A DNA stretch of 64,000 nucleotides from Gambelia wislizenii. Its lineage: Eukaryota; Chordata; Lepidosauria; Squamata; Crotaphytidae. Positions 1 through 11,300 of this stretch are shown in pieces (the stretch's first letter is position 1; every line of letters starts with the position of its first letter). The stretch covers positions 213,760,645 through 213,824,644 of the forward strand of contig JAUMIR010000005.1 in the NCBI GenBank assembly GCA_030847615.1, written 5' to 3'. The notes under the pieces were generated by a model that was not told where the DNA came from, did no database searches, and worked only from the letters and a program-made list of their open reading frames with translations. A program made the position numbers and the translations under genes.

Positions 1-1327
1 GATATTTTTCTGATTAGATTCTCAACTAGAGTGGTCCCCTAAAGGTAACATCAAATAATAAATGAAGGACCATTCATGAAAGGGTAGGTTCTGTGTCACA
101 CCTGGCGGCTACTGCTGAGTCTGTGTGCAATAGCAATATTATGGTTTTAACATTGTCAGTTCTATAGATTAACATACAAACTTCACATCTTACTTTCTGA
201 TACACTGAGTTCCTTGTGTCAATTTTGTGTGGCAAATACGTTAAATGTATATGTAACACATATCCTTAATATAGTTAGAGAGACCAACTGTCCATGATAC
301 CATTAACAAAAGTAGTTCACACCCTCTGTTTTTTATTTAATTCTGATGCAGTAAACCAGAACTACCATGTGGGCATGTTGGTTGGGTGATTGTATGAGCT
401 GAAGTCCAAAAGAGTACTTTTTGTAGTCTGGGGGGGGGGGGGAATAAACATTTGTCAGCATGTCACTTTGTGGGTGTATTCACACATTTCCCATAAATGT
501 CCTCAGGGTTTTTACGCTGTGTCAAAAGTAATCTGGAAACCATATAGCCACCCTGAAAAGAGGAAAGTGTGTATATTGTGTTAAACACTCTGTAAATTTA
601 GACAAATTCTTTCTCATTCTTAGGGAGAATGAATTCTCCTTATGAGATCCCACCAAAAAAATCCTATGACACTCTGCCTTTATGGGTCACAACACATAAC
701 AATCAGTCCAGTACATTCTACAGCCACCTCTGATTGGCTTAAAAAAATATCTGTGCTCAAGTTCCATATAAAACCAGGGGATTCAGACATCTTGCTGATT
801 AGGGTAGCTAGAGATAAGTTCTGCTTTTGCCCAAAGACACAGGGTAGAACAGTTAACACTGAGCAGTGATCAATTTGCTCTATGATACTAAAAAAGGGAA
901 CATAGTTATTTTGGGTACAAAAGCATGAGAATTTGCAGGATTTTTAAAATGACCTGACAGTTGCTTTCTGAGCTGTGGGCTGCATGCAAGAGGAATTTCA
1001 GCTTAATTCATGAGTCATGCTATTGAAAATAGTGAACAGTGAGCACAGAAAGATCCACACAGGCCTAGTTGGGAAGATTGCAATCCTGCACTCATTTACT
1101 TGGTTGCCTGCTTAATTGAATTCAGTAAGAGTTCAGCTTGACTCGTGGACCAAATTTGACCTTAAAACCCAGTCTTAACACACCCTAACCAACCAATTAA
1201 CAGGGCCCAATGTGTGACCTCCTGCCTAAGGGAGAAGAGCTGGGGAAAGCAAATGAGCCATGGCTATAAGACTTAAGTTCAACTGGATTTTTTCCTCCTC
1301 TTGTAACTGCCATGGGATTTAGGACTA
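1..1327 (+). other. ELK3 intronic sequence, nothing recognised
   Basis: AT-rich sequence upstream of the ELK3 penultimate exon, assumed intronic. It holds a run of 13 Gs (430-442) but no exon, RNA gene or identifiable transposon. Confidence 0.5.
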
Positions 1328-1530
1328 CAGTTGTCCCTCCACATTCGCGAACTTGACATTCGCGGTTTCGGTTATTCGCGGTTTTGGGAGGTCCCCCCCC
1401 GGGCCCCCCCAAAACCGCGACACGGGGCCTCCAGAGGCCCCGTGAAAGACATAGAGGGAGCGGGGAGGCCCAGGGAGGCGTCCACGGGGCCCCCGGAGGC
1501 GCTCCGGAGGCCCCATGAAGGCCTGGGGAG

Positions 1531-4396
1531 GCGATCCTGGGGCCTCCGGAGATGCTCCGGAGGCCTCAGGAAGGCTTGGGGACGGGGTGGGGAGGGCTGG
1601 GGAGGCGATCCTGGGGCCTCCGGAGACGCTCCAGAGGCCCCAGAAAGGCCTGGGGACACGGTGGGGAGGGCTGGGGAGGCGATCCTGGGGCCTCCGGAGA
1701 CGCTCCGGAGGCCCCAGGAAGGCCTGGGGACGCGGTGGGGAGGCGATCCTGGGGCCTCCGGAGCATCTCCGGAGGCCCCAGAAAGGCCTGGGGACGCGGT
1801 GGGGAGGGCTGGGGAGGCGATCCTGGGGCCTCCGGAGACGCTCCGGAGGCCCCAGGAAGGCCTGGGGATGGGGTGGGGAGGGCTGGGGAGGCGATCCTGG
1901 GGCCTCCGGAGCATCTCCGGAGGCCCCAGAAAGGCCTGGGGACGCGGTGGGGAGGGCTGGGGAGGCGATCCTGGGGCCTCCGGAGACGCTCCGGAGGCCC
2001 CAGGAAGGCCTGGGGATGGGGTGGGGAGGGCTGGGGAGGCGATCCTGGGGCCTCCGGAGCATCTCCGGAGGCCCCAGAAAGGCCTGGGGACGGGGTGGGG
2101 AGGGCTGGGGAGGCGAACCTGGGGCCTCCGGAGACGCTCCGGAGGCCCCAGGAAGGCCTGGGGATGGGGTGGGGAGGGCTGGGGAGGCGATCCTGGGGCC
2201 TCCGGAGCATCTCCGGAGGCCCCAGAAAGGCCTGGGGACGCGGTGGGGAGGGCTGGGGAGGCGATCCTGGGGCCTCCGGAGCGTCTCCGGAGGCCCCAGG
2301 AAGGCCTGGGGATGGGGTGGGGAGGGCTGGGGAGGCGATCCTGGGGCCTCCGGAGACGCTCCGGAGGCCCCAGGAAGGCCTGGGGATGGGGTGGGGAGGG
2401 CTGGGGAGGCGATCCTGGGGCCTCCGGAGACGCTCCGGAGGCCCCAGGAAGGCCTGGGGATGGGGTGGGGAGGGCTGGGGAGGCGATCCTGGGGCCTCCG
2501 GAGCATCTCCGGAGGCCCCAGAAAGGCCTGGGGACGGGGTGGGGAGGGCTGGGGAGGCGATCCTGGGGCCTCCGGAGACGCTCCGGAGGCCCCAGGAAGG
2601 CCTGGGGATGGGGTGGGGAGGGCTGGGGAGGTGATCCTGGGGCCTCCGGAGCATCTCCGGAGGCCCCAGAAAGGCCTGGGGACGGGGTGGGGAGGGCTGG
2701 GGAGGCGAACCTGGGGCCTCCGGAGACGCTCCGGAGGCCCCAGGAAGGCCTGGGGACGCGGTGGGGAGGGCTGGGGAGGCGATCCTGGGGCCTCCGGAGA
2801 CGCTCCGGAGGCCCCAGGAAGGCCTGGGGATGGGGTGGGGAGGGCTGGGGAGGCGATCCTGGGGCCTCCGGAGACGCTCCGGAGGCCCCAGGAAGGCCTG
2901 GGGACGGGGTGGGGAGGGCTGGGGAGGCGATCCTGGGGCCTCCGGAGACGCTCCAGAGGCCCCAGAAAGGCCTGGGGACACGGTGGGGAGGGCTGGGGAG
3001 GCGATCCTGGGGCCTCCGGAGACGCTCCGGAGGCCTCAGGAAGGCTTGGGGACGGGGTGGGGAGGGCTGGGGAGGCGATCCTGGGGCCTCCGGAGACGCT
3101 CCAGAGGCCCCAGAAAGGCCTGGGGACACGGTGGGGAGGGCTGGGGAGGCGATCCTGGGGCCTCCGGAGACGCTCCGGAGGCCCCAGGAAGGCCTGGGGA
3201 CGCGGTGGGGAGGCGATCCTGGGGCCTCCGGAGCATCTCCGGAGGCCCCAGAAAGGCCTGGGGACGCGGTGGGGAGGGCTGGGGAGGCGATCCTGGGGCC
3301 TCCGGAGACGCTCCGGAGGCCCCAGGAAGGCCTGGGGATGGGGTGGGGAGGGCTGGGGAGGCGATCCTGGGGCCTCCGGAGCATCTCCGGAGGCCCCAGA
3401 AAGGCCTGGGGACGGGGTGGGGAGGGCTGGGGAGGCGAACCTGGGGCCTCCGGAGACGCTCCGGAGGCCCCAGGAAGGCCTGGGGATGGGGTGGGGAGGG
3501 CTGGGGAGGCGATCCTGGGGCCTCCGGAGACGCTCCGGAGGCCCCAGGAAGGCCTGGGGATGGGGTGGGGAGGGCTGGGGAGGCGATCCTGGGGCCTCCG
3601 GAGACGCTCCGGAGGCCCCAGGAAGGCCTGGGGATGGGGTGGGGAGGGCTGGGGAGGCGATCCTGGGGCCTCCGGAGACGCTCCGGAGGCCCCAGGAAGG
3701 CCTGGGGATGGGGTGGGGAGGGCTGGGGAGGCGATCCTGGGGCCTCCGGAGCATCTCCGGAGGCCCCAGAAAGGCCTGGGGACGGGGTGGGGAGGGCTGG
3801 GGAGGCGATCCTGGGGCCTCCGGAGACGCTCCGGAGGCCCCAGGAAGGCCTGGGGATGGGGTGGGGAGGGCTGGGGAGGTGATCCTGGGGCCTCCGGAGC
3901 ATCTCCGGAGGCCCCAGAAAGGCCTGGGGACGGGGTGGGGAGGGCTGGGGAGGCGAACCTGGGGCCTCCGGAGACGCTCCGGAGGCCCCAGGAAGGCCTG
4001 GGGACGCGGTGGGGAGGGCTGGGGAGGCGATCCTGGGGCCTCCGGAGACGCTCCGGAGGCCCCAGAAAGGCCTGGGGACGGGGTGGGGAGGGCTGGGGAG
4101 GCGAACCTGGGGCCTCCGGAGACGCTCCGGAGGCCCCAGGAAGGCCTGGGGATGGGGTGGGGAGGGCTGGGGAGGCGATCCTGGGGCCTCCGGAGACGCT
4201 CCGGAGGCCCCAGGAAGGCCTGGGGATGGGGTGGGGAGGGCTGGGGAGGCGATCCTGGGGCCTCCGGAGACGCTCCGGAGGCCCCAGAAAGGCCTGGGGA
4301 CGGGGTGGGGAGGGCTGGGGAGGCGATCCTGGGGCCTCCGGAGACGCTCCGGAGGCCCCAGGAAGGCCTGGGGAGGGCGGGAGGGAGGGCCGGGGA
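1531..4396. repeat. 74-bp minisatellite, 39 units
   Basis: Thirty-nine consecutive anchors of the GCGATCCTGG type (variants GCGAACC and GTGATCC) run from 1531 to 4323. Spacing is 74 bp except for two units of 64 bp, starting at 1679 and 3149, that lack the same 10 bp. Each unit holds a perfect 13-bp stem (GGGGCCTCCGGAG, 3-nt loop, CTCCGGAGGCCCC) and a G-run block (GGGGATGGGGTGGGGAGGG) of G-quadruplex form. Two main unit types exist: an ACG loop with CAGGAAGG, and a CAT loop with CAGAAAGG. CpG is dense. Long open frames arise on both strands because the unit lacks stop codons. Confidence 0.95.
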
Positions 4397-4515
4397 GACC
4401 TCCGCGGGGCCTAGCAAGGCCCCGCAAAGGCCTGGGGAGGGAGGGAGGGAGGGCCGGGGAGACCTTCGCGGGGCCTAGGAAGGCCCCGCGAAGGCCTGGG
4501 GAGGGAGGGGGGAGG
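4389..4515. repeat. Two diverged 63-bp hairpin units at the right end of locus A
   Basis: Two copies, starting at GCCGGGGAGACC (4389 and 4452), differ from the main array but keep its design: a G-rich block followed by a palindrome of the GCGGGGCCT / AGGCCCCGC type. Confidence 0.75.
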
Positions 4516-5240
4516 GGTGTCGTTATTCGCGGTTTTTTCACATTCGCGGGGGTCCGCGGAACGGAACCCCCGCGAATGTGAAGGGACGACTGTACTTCCT
4601 GTGCTGAATCCCTGTACTTACTGCTCACCACTGCAGACAAAGGGGAGGAGAAGTTGGTCTCTCTCAGCTACATGGTATGAGACAGCTATGGCAACCAGGA
4701 AGTAACACATTCTTCTTTAAGGATCTGATGAGTTCACGTGCACATTTGCTGACAGCCATGGAAACAGATCAGTGCAGTCACTTGAACTCAAAACACCTGA
4801 TCATATGAAAAAGTGCAACATCACTGTTGATAACATTTGTACCTTCTATATAGTAGAAACCAAAGCACCTTTCCATTCTGAGCTGGGCCCCCATGAGATG
4901 TGACTTCTGAAATGGTGATTTGGCAGACACACACAAAAATGGAAATTACACTTAAAAGACAATGAAATTACTTCCTAATTAAGAGGTTCTATAGCGCTTC
5001 ACAAGAAAAGCAATCCACTTGGAGTTTTATTTTCTTCCCATAAGGCAGTAGGGTAAATTCTGAAGTAGACCTTTTGTGAGTGGAAACCTCTCTAACACAG
5101 TCCTGAGAAAGCTGAAAAGTAAGGTGAGAAGCAAAAGGGAAAACATTGTACCATTTCATGCCACCATGTGCATCAAGACATGACTGTACTGAAGAAAGGG
5201 TGAATGATGGAACATAAATTTGGTGTCTTTTGTCTTACAG

Positions 5241-5363
5241 ACCCCAAATGGATTGCTGTTGACCCCAAGTCCATTGCTTTCTAGCATTCACTTTTGGAGC
5301 AGCCTCAGTCCTGTTGCTCCTTTGAGTCCTGCCAGGCTGCAAGGACCAAACACCTTGTTCCAG
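5241..5363 (+). CDS. ELK3: ELK3 penultimate coding exon
   Basis: The exon is 123 nt (41 codons) and symmetrical, phase 0 at both ends. It follows a pyrimidine tract and TTACAG acceptor and is followed by a GTAGGT donor. It encodes the transactivation core, from [13 protein letters not shown] through [19 protein letters not shown] to NTLFQ. The LSP sites correspond to the ELK1 ERK sites around S383 and S389 (family knowledge). The exon ends on FQ, the first half of the FQFP docking motif. Confidence 0.93.
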
Positions 5364-8300
5364 GTAGGTTGGTCTAATGATGGTTATATGCCTCCAGGCG
5401 GATGTCTTTGGATAGGTAACCACATGAGCTACTGAAATTTTTCAGGATGGTTTTAACCATTGGGACCAAGAAAACAGATGCATTGCATGGAATGAATGAA
5501 AGAAATACCATACCTTTTCCTGGTGAATAAGCACTTAAGCAAATTTCCAAAAGACAGGAATTGTGCTTAGGAACACAGGATGTTGCCTTGCACTGACTTA
5601 GGGCCCTGGTGGCACAAAGGTTAAATGCCAGTACTGCAGCCACAACGTTGTGAGTTTGATTCTAGAGGACTCCAAGGTTGACTCATCCTTCTGTAGGTTG
5701 GTAAAATGAGTACACAGCTTGTTGGGGGCCGTTAGCTAACAAATTGTAAAACCACTTAGGGAGTGCTTTGCATTGATAAGCGGTATAGAAATATAAATGT
5801 GACTGCTATTGTTTCTCATATAGTCCTCCCCCCATTCCTGCCTCTGGCTGTCCAGAAGATGCAGAATTTTGACCCTGTTTCTAGTCTGAACTGTCCAGAT
5901 GACATCCAGGCAGTTCTAATGAGACTCTGGGGCAAATACCTCTTAAAACTGAGTGGACACATGGTTAAAAAAACCCTCACTGCTGCAGTTTTTCTGGAGA
6001 AAAAGGTGAGTTCTCTTACCGCAATGGGGTTGGGTGGGGGAATTTCCTGGCTGGGTCACTGCTGAGATCACTGTGAGGAGGTGCCCAGCCATGTGACCAT
6101 TTCCAGGGACCTCATTCCTGGCTTCAAAAGATGTGACTGGCATGTGAAACAGAAGCACCAGTTTGTATGTGGGCCATGGGTGTTTGGGCACCTCTGTTGC
6201 TGCAATGGAAGGACATGTAACAGGGAAGGGGGGAACACCATGAGCCTGGGGTTGGAGTACTCCAACCAGAACATGTAGTATTCTGGCCAATGTAGACAAA
6301 CCCTGACTGGTGAGGACTCTATTGGATTTTAGGCATGATTCTTTCCTAGCTGTATCTGGGGTCTTGTCTATATGAGGGGGAAAATATGAACACGTTTGGA
6401 AAGGCAGGCGTTCGCAATGATGCGACCTGCCTACATGGTGAAAAGAACCCCCCTAAACTCCACATTATCCCCTAGCCAGATGGTGGTCACAAGTGATTTA
6501 CTCGCAATTTTAAATCTGCCATTGCCAACTTTTTTTAAAAAAAAACAACAAACAGTTTCCCAGGATGTGCACAAGCAACACTTTGTATTTACAAAGACAG
6601 AAAGAATTTTAAAAAGTATAAAATCATCGTTTGATTGACTTACCGGACCCTCACTTAGCTGAAAATCCAACATGGTGGCTGCAGCTGCTTTCTCTCTTTG
6701 CTGCCCCCCATCCTCATCCAGCCAATCAGATTGTACTGCCTGCTTGTATTTGTGTGAATGTGAGTGTTCAAACAATCATGCATCTTGTCATACAGAGCTT
6801 TAAAAAAAATCCATACGAAGCCCCAGATGCAGCGCACATGGACTTTGCGGTGGATTTTGCAGCCCCCCTTCTGAATGACACGTATTTGTGCAAATGGCCA
6901 TTTGAACGGATTGCCGTACGTTCACATGCCGTTCGTGTTTTTTTTACCGTATAGACAACACCTGGAGATCCCTTATATTACCTAATGATCTCCCATACAA
7001 CTACTGAGCAGGGCTGCCAGTGCTTAGCTTCTGAAATCAGATGTGTTTGGGATCCAAGTTGTATGTTGGATTTCAGTACAGAGTGCTAGTGGACATTTCC
7101 TGCTTCTCTGGAAAGAAAAAAATCCCTATCACCAGTGTACCAACAGATCTAGCGTTTAACTGCTGCTTAATTAATAAAGTACAGGCATAGTTTAGTTAAC
7201 AAAATTTCTTAATGGCGAGGCCTCTTTTTATGAAATCTTTTTAGATGTGTTCAATCCCCCCCCCTTCCCCTGTCTAGCTGGAAAGTTTTTAGAATCATCA
7301 GCATTGGGAAAATGTTGAAAGAGGGCTGGAGAAACATGGACTTTTGATGTCAGGTTGTGGCAGCGTGTCTGCAGTAAGCAAGGCAATAAAGATTGAACTG
7401 GGGAAGAATAGAGTTTTATTCTAGCTGATCCAATTGTGGCTGTGTGTGCTTGCCTACAGTAGGCAAGATAAAGAGCAGCTGCCTCCAGAATTCCTTAATG
7501 ATAATGTCTGAACAATCAAATGGAGGGAACATGAGTGAGGGAGCAGGTAAACCTGCCTTACCAGCTTCCCCCAGCATGTTTTTTTTTTTTTAAAGCATAG
7601 ATCTATAAGTTTGGTGCTCAAATGGAAATCATAAGAGAAGTGGAAGCTGGTGAAAAAAAGAGTTATCCCTGGATGCCTTTTGGAAGAATCTTTCATATGG
7701 TCTCTGTAAGGTTCAAAATGTTTTTTTGTTTGGTTATACAAGACTTACCTGACTGGGTTGTTTAATTTCATATGTCCTATTTTTAATTTTGAAGAAAAAG
7801 TTTGCTGAAATGTGTTGAACTGTTTGTGGTGTAGGAATCTATCCCTGTTCTTTTCAGGTCATTTTTGCCTTGGTACCAAATTTTCTGCTAAGGAAATAGT
7901 GCCCAGTAACACATCCACTTTGTTAACTGAGATATATGAGTGTACTGATGAATGGGAGTATTCCATTCTCATCACAGTTAGTGACAATACACATGCCAAC
8001 ATTACTTATGCACAACAGAACAGCAGCTCTGACATTTCACCCCAAATATGAGGTCATAATAATTACACAGGAAATTTGCCTGACACAGCTGGTGGAGAAC
8101 CTGGGAAAACCAGTAAAAAATCAGCCAAAGAATTTTGAAAATTGCCCAGAGAACTAGTGTGTCCTATCTAAAACTGTACTAGAAGGGAGCTGCAAGGACA
8201 TTTTTAAATTAGAAGTATTACAAAATTATGGTTGGAATTTATGATTGCAATTATAATTGTGTAACCTAGAGTAATGAATTTTGTGACTGGTTCATATTTA

Positions 8301-11300
8301 CAATCCCTACGTATTCAATAGTGTAGGGAATACATAAGGATCATAAAATTACCCCAGTTCTGACTTACCAGGCAGCAGCCACTTCGGGCAATGGGGATCT
8401 GTTCTCCTGTCACTGGGATGCAGCAAACTGACATTTCCACCCCATCCTATGATCAGTCTCTTGTGTGAGAAGGAATTTATGACAAGGATCCTGCTTCGGA
8501 CTGTCACACTGGAGAGCAGATGGAAATGTCAGTCTGCTGCATCCCAATCAACAGGAGAACAGACCCTTGTCATTTGTAGTGGCTGCTACCTAATAAGTCT
8601 GGATGGGGCAGGGGTTGGGCTGGGGGATGCTTCTTAGCTACATAACTAAGATAGTTATGTAACTAAGATAGCTGGTTTAGAATTGTGGTCCACACTCTCA
8701 GTATGCTTTTAGTGATCACAGGGGCATCTCAGTCATGTAGCTCCAAGTTCCTGTTCTCTTTCCCCTTCTGTAAAAAAAAATAAAATAGAAAGTGTTTTAA
8801 AATGTGGATTAAAGCGTTAGCACTCTCATCCAGAATTTGGCCTCTGAGATCAATTAGATGTCACAGGAAAAACTGTGCTTACCAATAACAGGAAACATAG
8901 GCAGATTTGTGTTAGGGAAACACCTGGAATAAGTGGAGAAGATGGAGCTGCAGGGTTACCATGCCATGGGACAGTGGAGTTGGAAGTGGTAGAGGAAGGA
9001 TGGCACCAGAGTTCTTGACTATGATCGTGTCAGCGCATCCACATATATTTAGTTTGTAAAATATGTAGCTGTTAAAATTAAGCATTTATAACATTACTTT
9101 TGTGATATTCTGTCTGCAAATATTCACATGTTTTGACTTGCTAATCTTACCTACATTCCAATTTGACCAAATGCAGAGGTGTTGCTACAAGCGGTGGGGA
9201 ATGAAGGCATTGTCTATGGTATTTTCCTTCAGTTCCCACATTTCTGGCATTGTAGAAAGTGAAACATTGAGAACTGTAAATATCTAGAACTCTTACATTT
9301 GCTGTGTTTGCCTTCCCTTGGTAACATTGCCAGCCTGCTTTCTTGGATTCCTGAATGGTATTTCTAAATGCTCAACTGAAGTTACCCCAATGCTAGAAAT
9401 TGGGAATCGAGGAAAATTTCATGGAAGGCTATACCCAGTGGCAAAACTAGGGGTTGCGGAGAGGCCAAACCACACCAGGTGACACCGTCTGGGGGGGGGG
9501 GAGGGGTGACACCAGCCTTAGTTACACCATAGGCAATACCCCGACAAAATGACTCCTGTTAATTAGGGTTATCTAGCAGCCCTTTACTTCTCTACTGCTT
9601 ATAGTCAGGCCAGGGATGTATTTCTAACTCCTGTAAGAACTGGTGGCTTCCATGTTCACCTTTCATTTATCCCTGCTAAATGCATACATTACCTCTTTCC
9701 CTCCAAAAAGTGTATGCCTGCATGCTGTATATTGCAAGGCACTCCACTGAAACACCATAGTCCAAAACCTCTGTTAGCCTGATTGTTTCCTCCCCACCCA
9801 TCTGCTCAGTATGTGCAGAGTCATCAACTACAGTCGGAAAACAGGCCAGAAAATCTTAAGTGAGTTTGTATAGTTTTAAGCAAAAGGGGAGGGTTAAGGA
9901 AAAGCCTTGAAAGGGAAAAACATTTCCTCAATTGACAACATACTGCACATTTTATCAAGGTAAATATGATTCATATGGAGCCATTGTAGCATAGTGGTTT
10001 GAGCGTTTCTGGAGAACAGGGTTTGAATTCCTGCTCGGCCATGAAAACCCACTGGGTGACCTTGGGCAAGCCACACACTCTTAGCTTTAGAAAACCTCGT
10101 GTTAGGTTCATCTTAGGGCCATGATAAGTCAGAAATGACTTGAAAGCACACAACAGCAGCAACAACAAATACGATTCATATCAACAACAGAAAGCATTAT
10201 GAAGATTTTTTTTGATAGCAGTTTGAATAGTACACAGTTGGAATTCTACAATAATCCTAATATACTCACAGAAGTGTGAGTGACACACACATGCACACAC
10301 AAAACTACAAGAGAGAAAGCCGGGGAGAGAATAAGCCTACAGTGTATATGGGACCCTGAAAACATGGAAGGAGACAAACACTGTCGACCCAAACAAAGTT
10401 GGACTTCAACTTGGGCAGCATAGCTTCTGGACCTGAGTTCTTGAAGACTTTAAACATACAGGTTGTTGCATATCTTCACTGAGCTACAGAAGCTCTTTTT
10501 ACTTACAACATGACCTTCTATGTAGCAATCCTGCAGCTCTGATTTGCCTCACATAAACTCTTTATTTTTAGCATTTCATAATTTCTACTTGATCAGAGAC
10601 ATCTAGCGAGGATCAGATAGAAGCATCCATGACTTGCCTTGTAGTGAGAGTCAGCTGCATCCAGCAACTATTACTGTAACTGGAAACGAAAAGGGGATCC
10701 TGATGTATCCTGTCAGGGGGCCTTATTTGACTAATGTGTGGTTCAGAGAAAGGCCAAGATGACAAATATATTAGCATAGGAAAAAAAGCCTCTTGTCAGA
10801 CAAGAAATGGCAAAGCCACTGAACTTAAACCTGATACAACTCACAAAGTATGTCACTGCAGAGAAGTACTAAGGGCTGTCAGTTCTCCTCCATCCTTACA
10901 GGCGAAGCCTTCCCCAAACAAGGGTGTTTTGAGGGCAAAGCAGGAACTTATGAAACATATTTGCCAGCTGGAGACAATATAGAATCATAGAGTTGGAAGG
11001 GGCCTCATGGGTCATCAGGTCTAACCCCCTGCTCCATGCGGGATCTCCAGCTAAAGCAGACCCAGCAGGTAGCTCTTTGAAGACGTCAATTGGAGATGCC
11101 ACCACCTCTCCAGGTAATTGGTTCTATTGCTGAACCGCTCTTACTATCAAGAAGTTCCTTCTAATATTCAATTGAAATCTAATCTCCAGTAACTTCAGAC
11201 CATTAGACCTGGCCCTACCCTCTGGAGCAGCAGAGACCAGGCCTGCCCCCTCCTCTTTGTGATAACTTGGAGTTAAAGAGTGCAGTCATGTCACATTTCA

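Larger units (their letters stand above)
1328..4592. mobile_element. GC-rich pogo-like MITE, locus A, expanded by an internal minisatellite
   Basis: The element has inverted ends, CAGTTGTCCCTCCACATTCG on the left and CGAATGTGAAGGGACGACTG on the right, and is flanked by TA on both sides (1326-1327 and 4593-4594). That is the target duplication of pogo/Tigger and Tc1/mariner elements. Copies of ATTCGCGG lie just inside both ends. An 11-bp hairpin (GCGGTTTTGGG at 1378-1388 and its complement at 1408-1418) caps the left arm. The centre is a 74-bp tandem array. No transposase is present. It lies in an ELK3 intron, 650 bp upstream of the penultimate exon. Relatives without the large expansion are at 41565, 42938 and 48401. 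Confidence 0.85.

Noticed and set aside
1531..4375. CRISPR-like regular repeats
   Set aside because: There are no unique spacers; the whole 74-bp unit repeats, in a vertebrate genome, inside a transposon.
1325..4640. Several reading frames of 360-1030 codons on both strands, resembling Pro/Gly/Arg-rich repeat proteins
   Set aside because: They follow the 74-bp minisatellite exactly, occur on both strands at once, and begin and end at transposon termini. No splice sites, start context or non-repetitive domain support a gene.
8360..8608. A microRNA precursor in the imperfect palindrome
   Set aside because: The arms are too long and the spacer about 85 bp; the structure fits a MITE better, and there is no expression evidence.
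9977..10060. Possible tRNA genes at SINE heads
   Set aside because: A- and B-box-like motifs are present, but the cloverleaf is not conserved and SINE bodies with target duplications follow.
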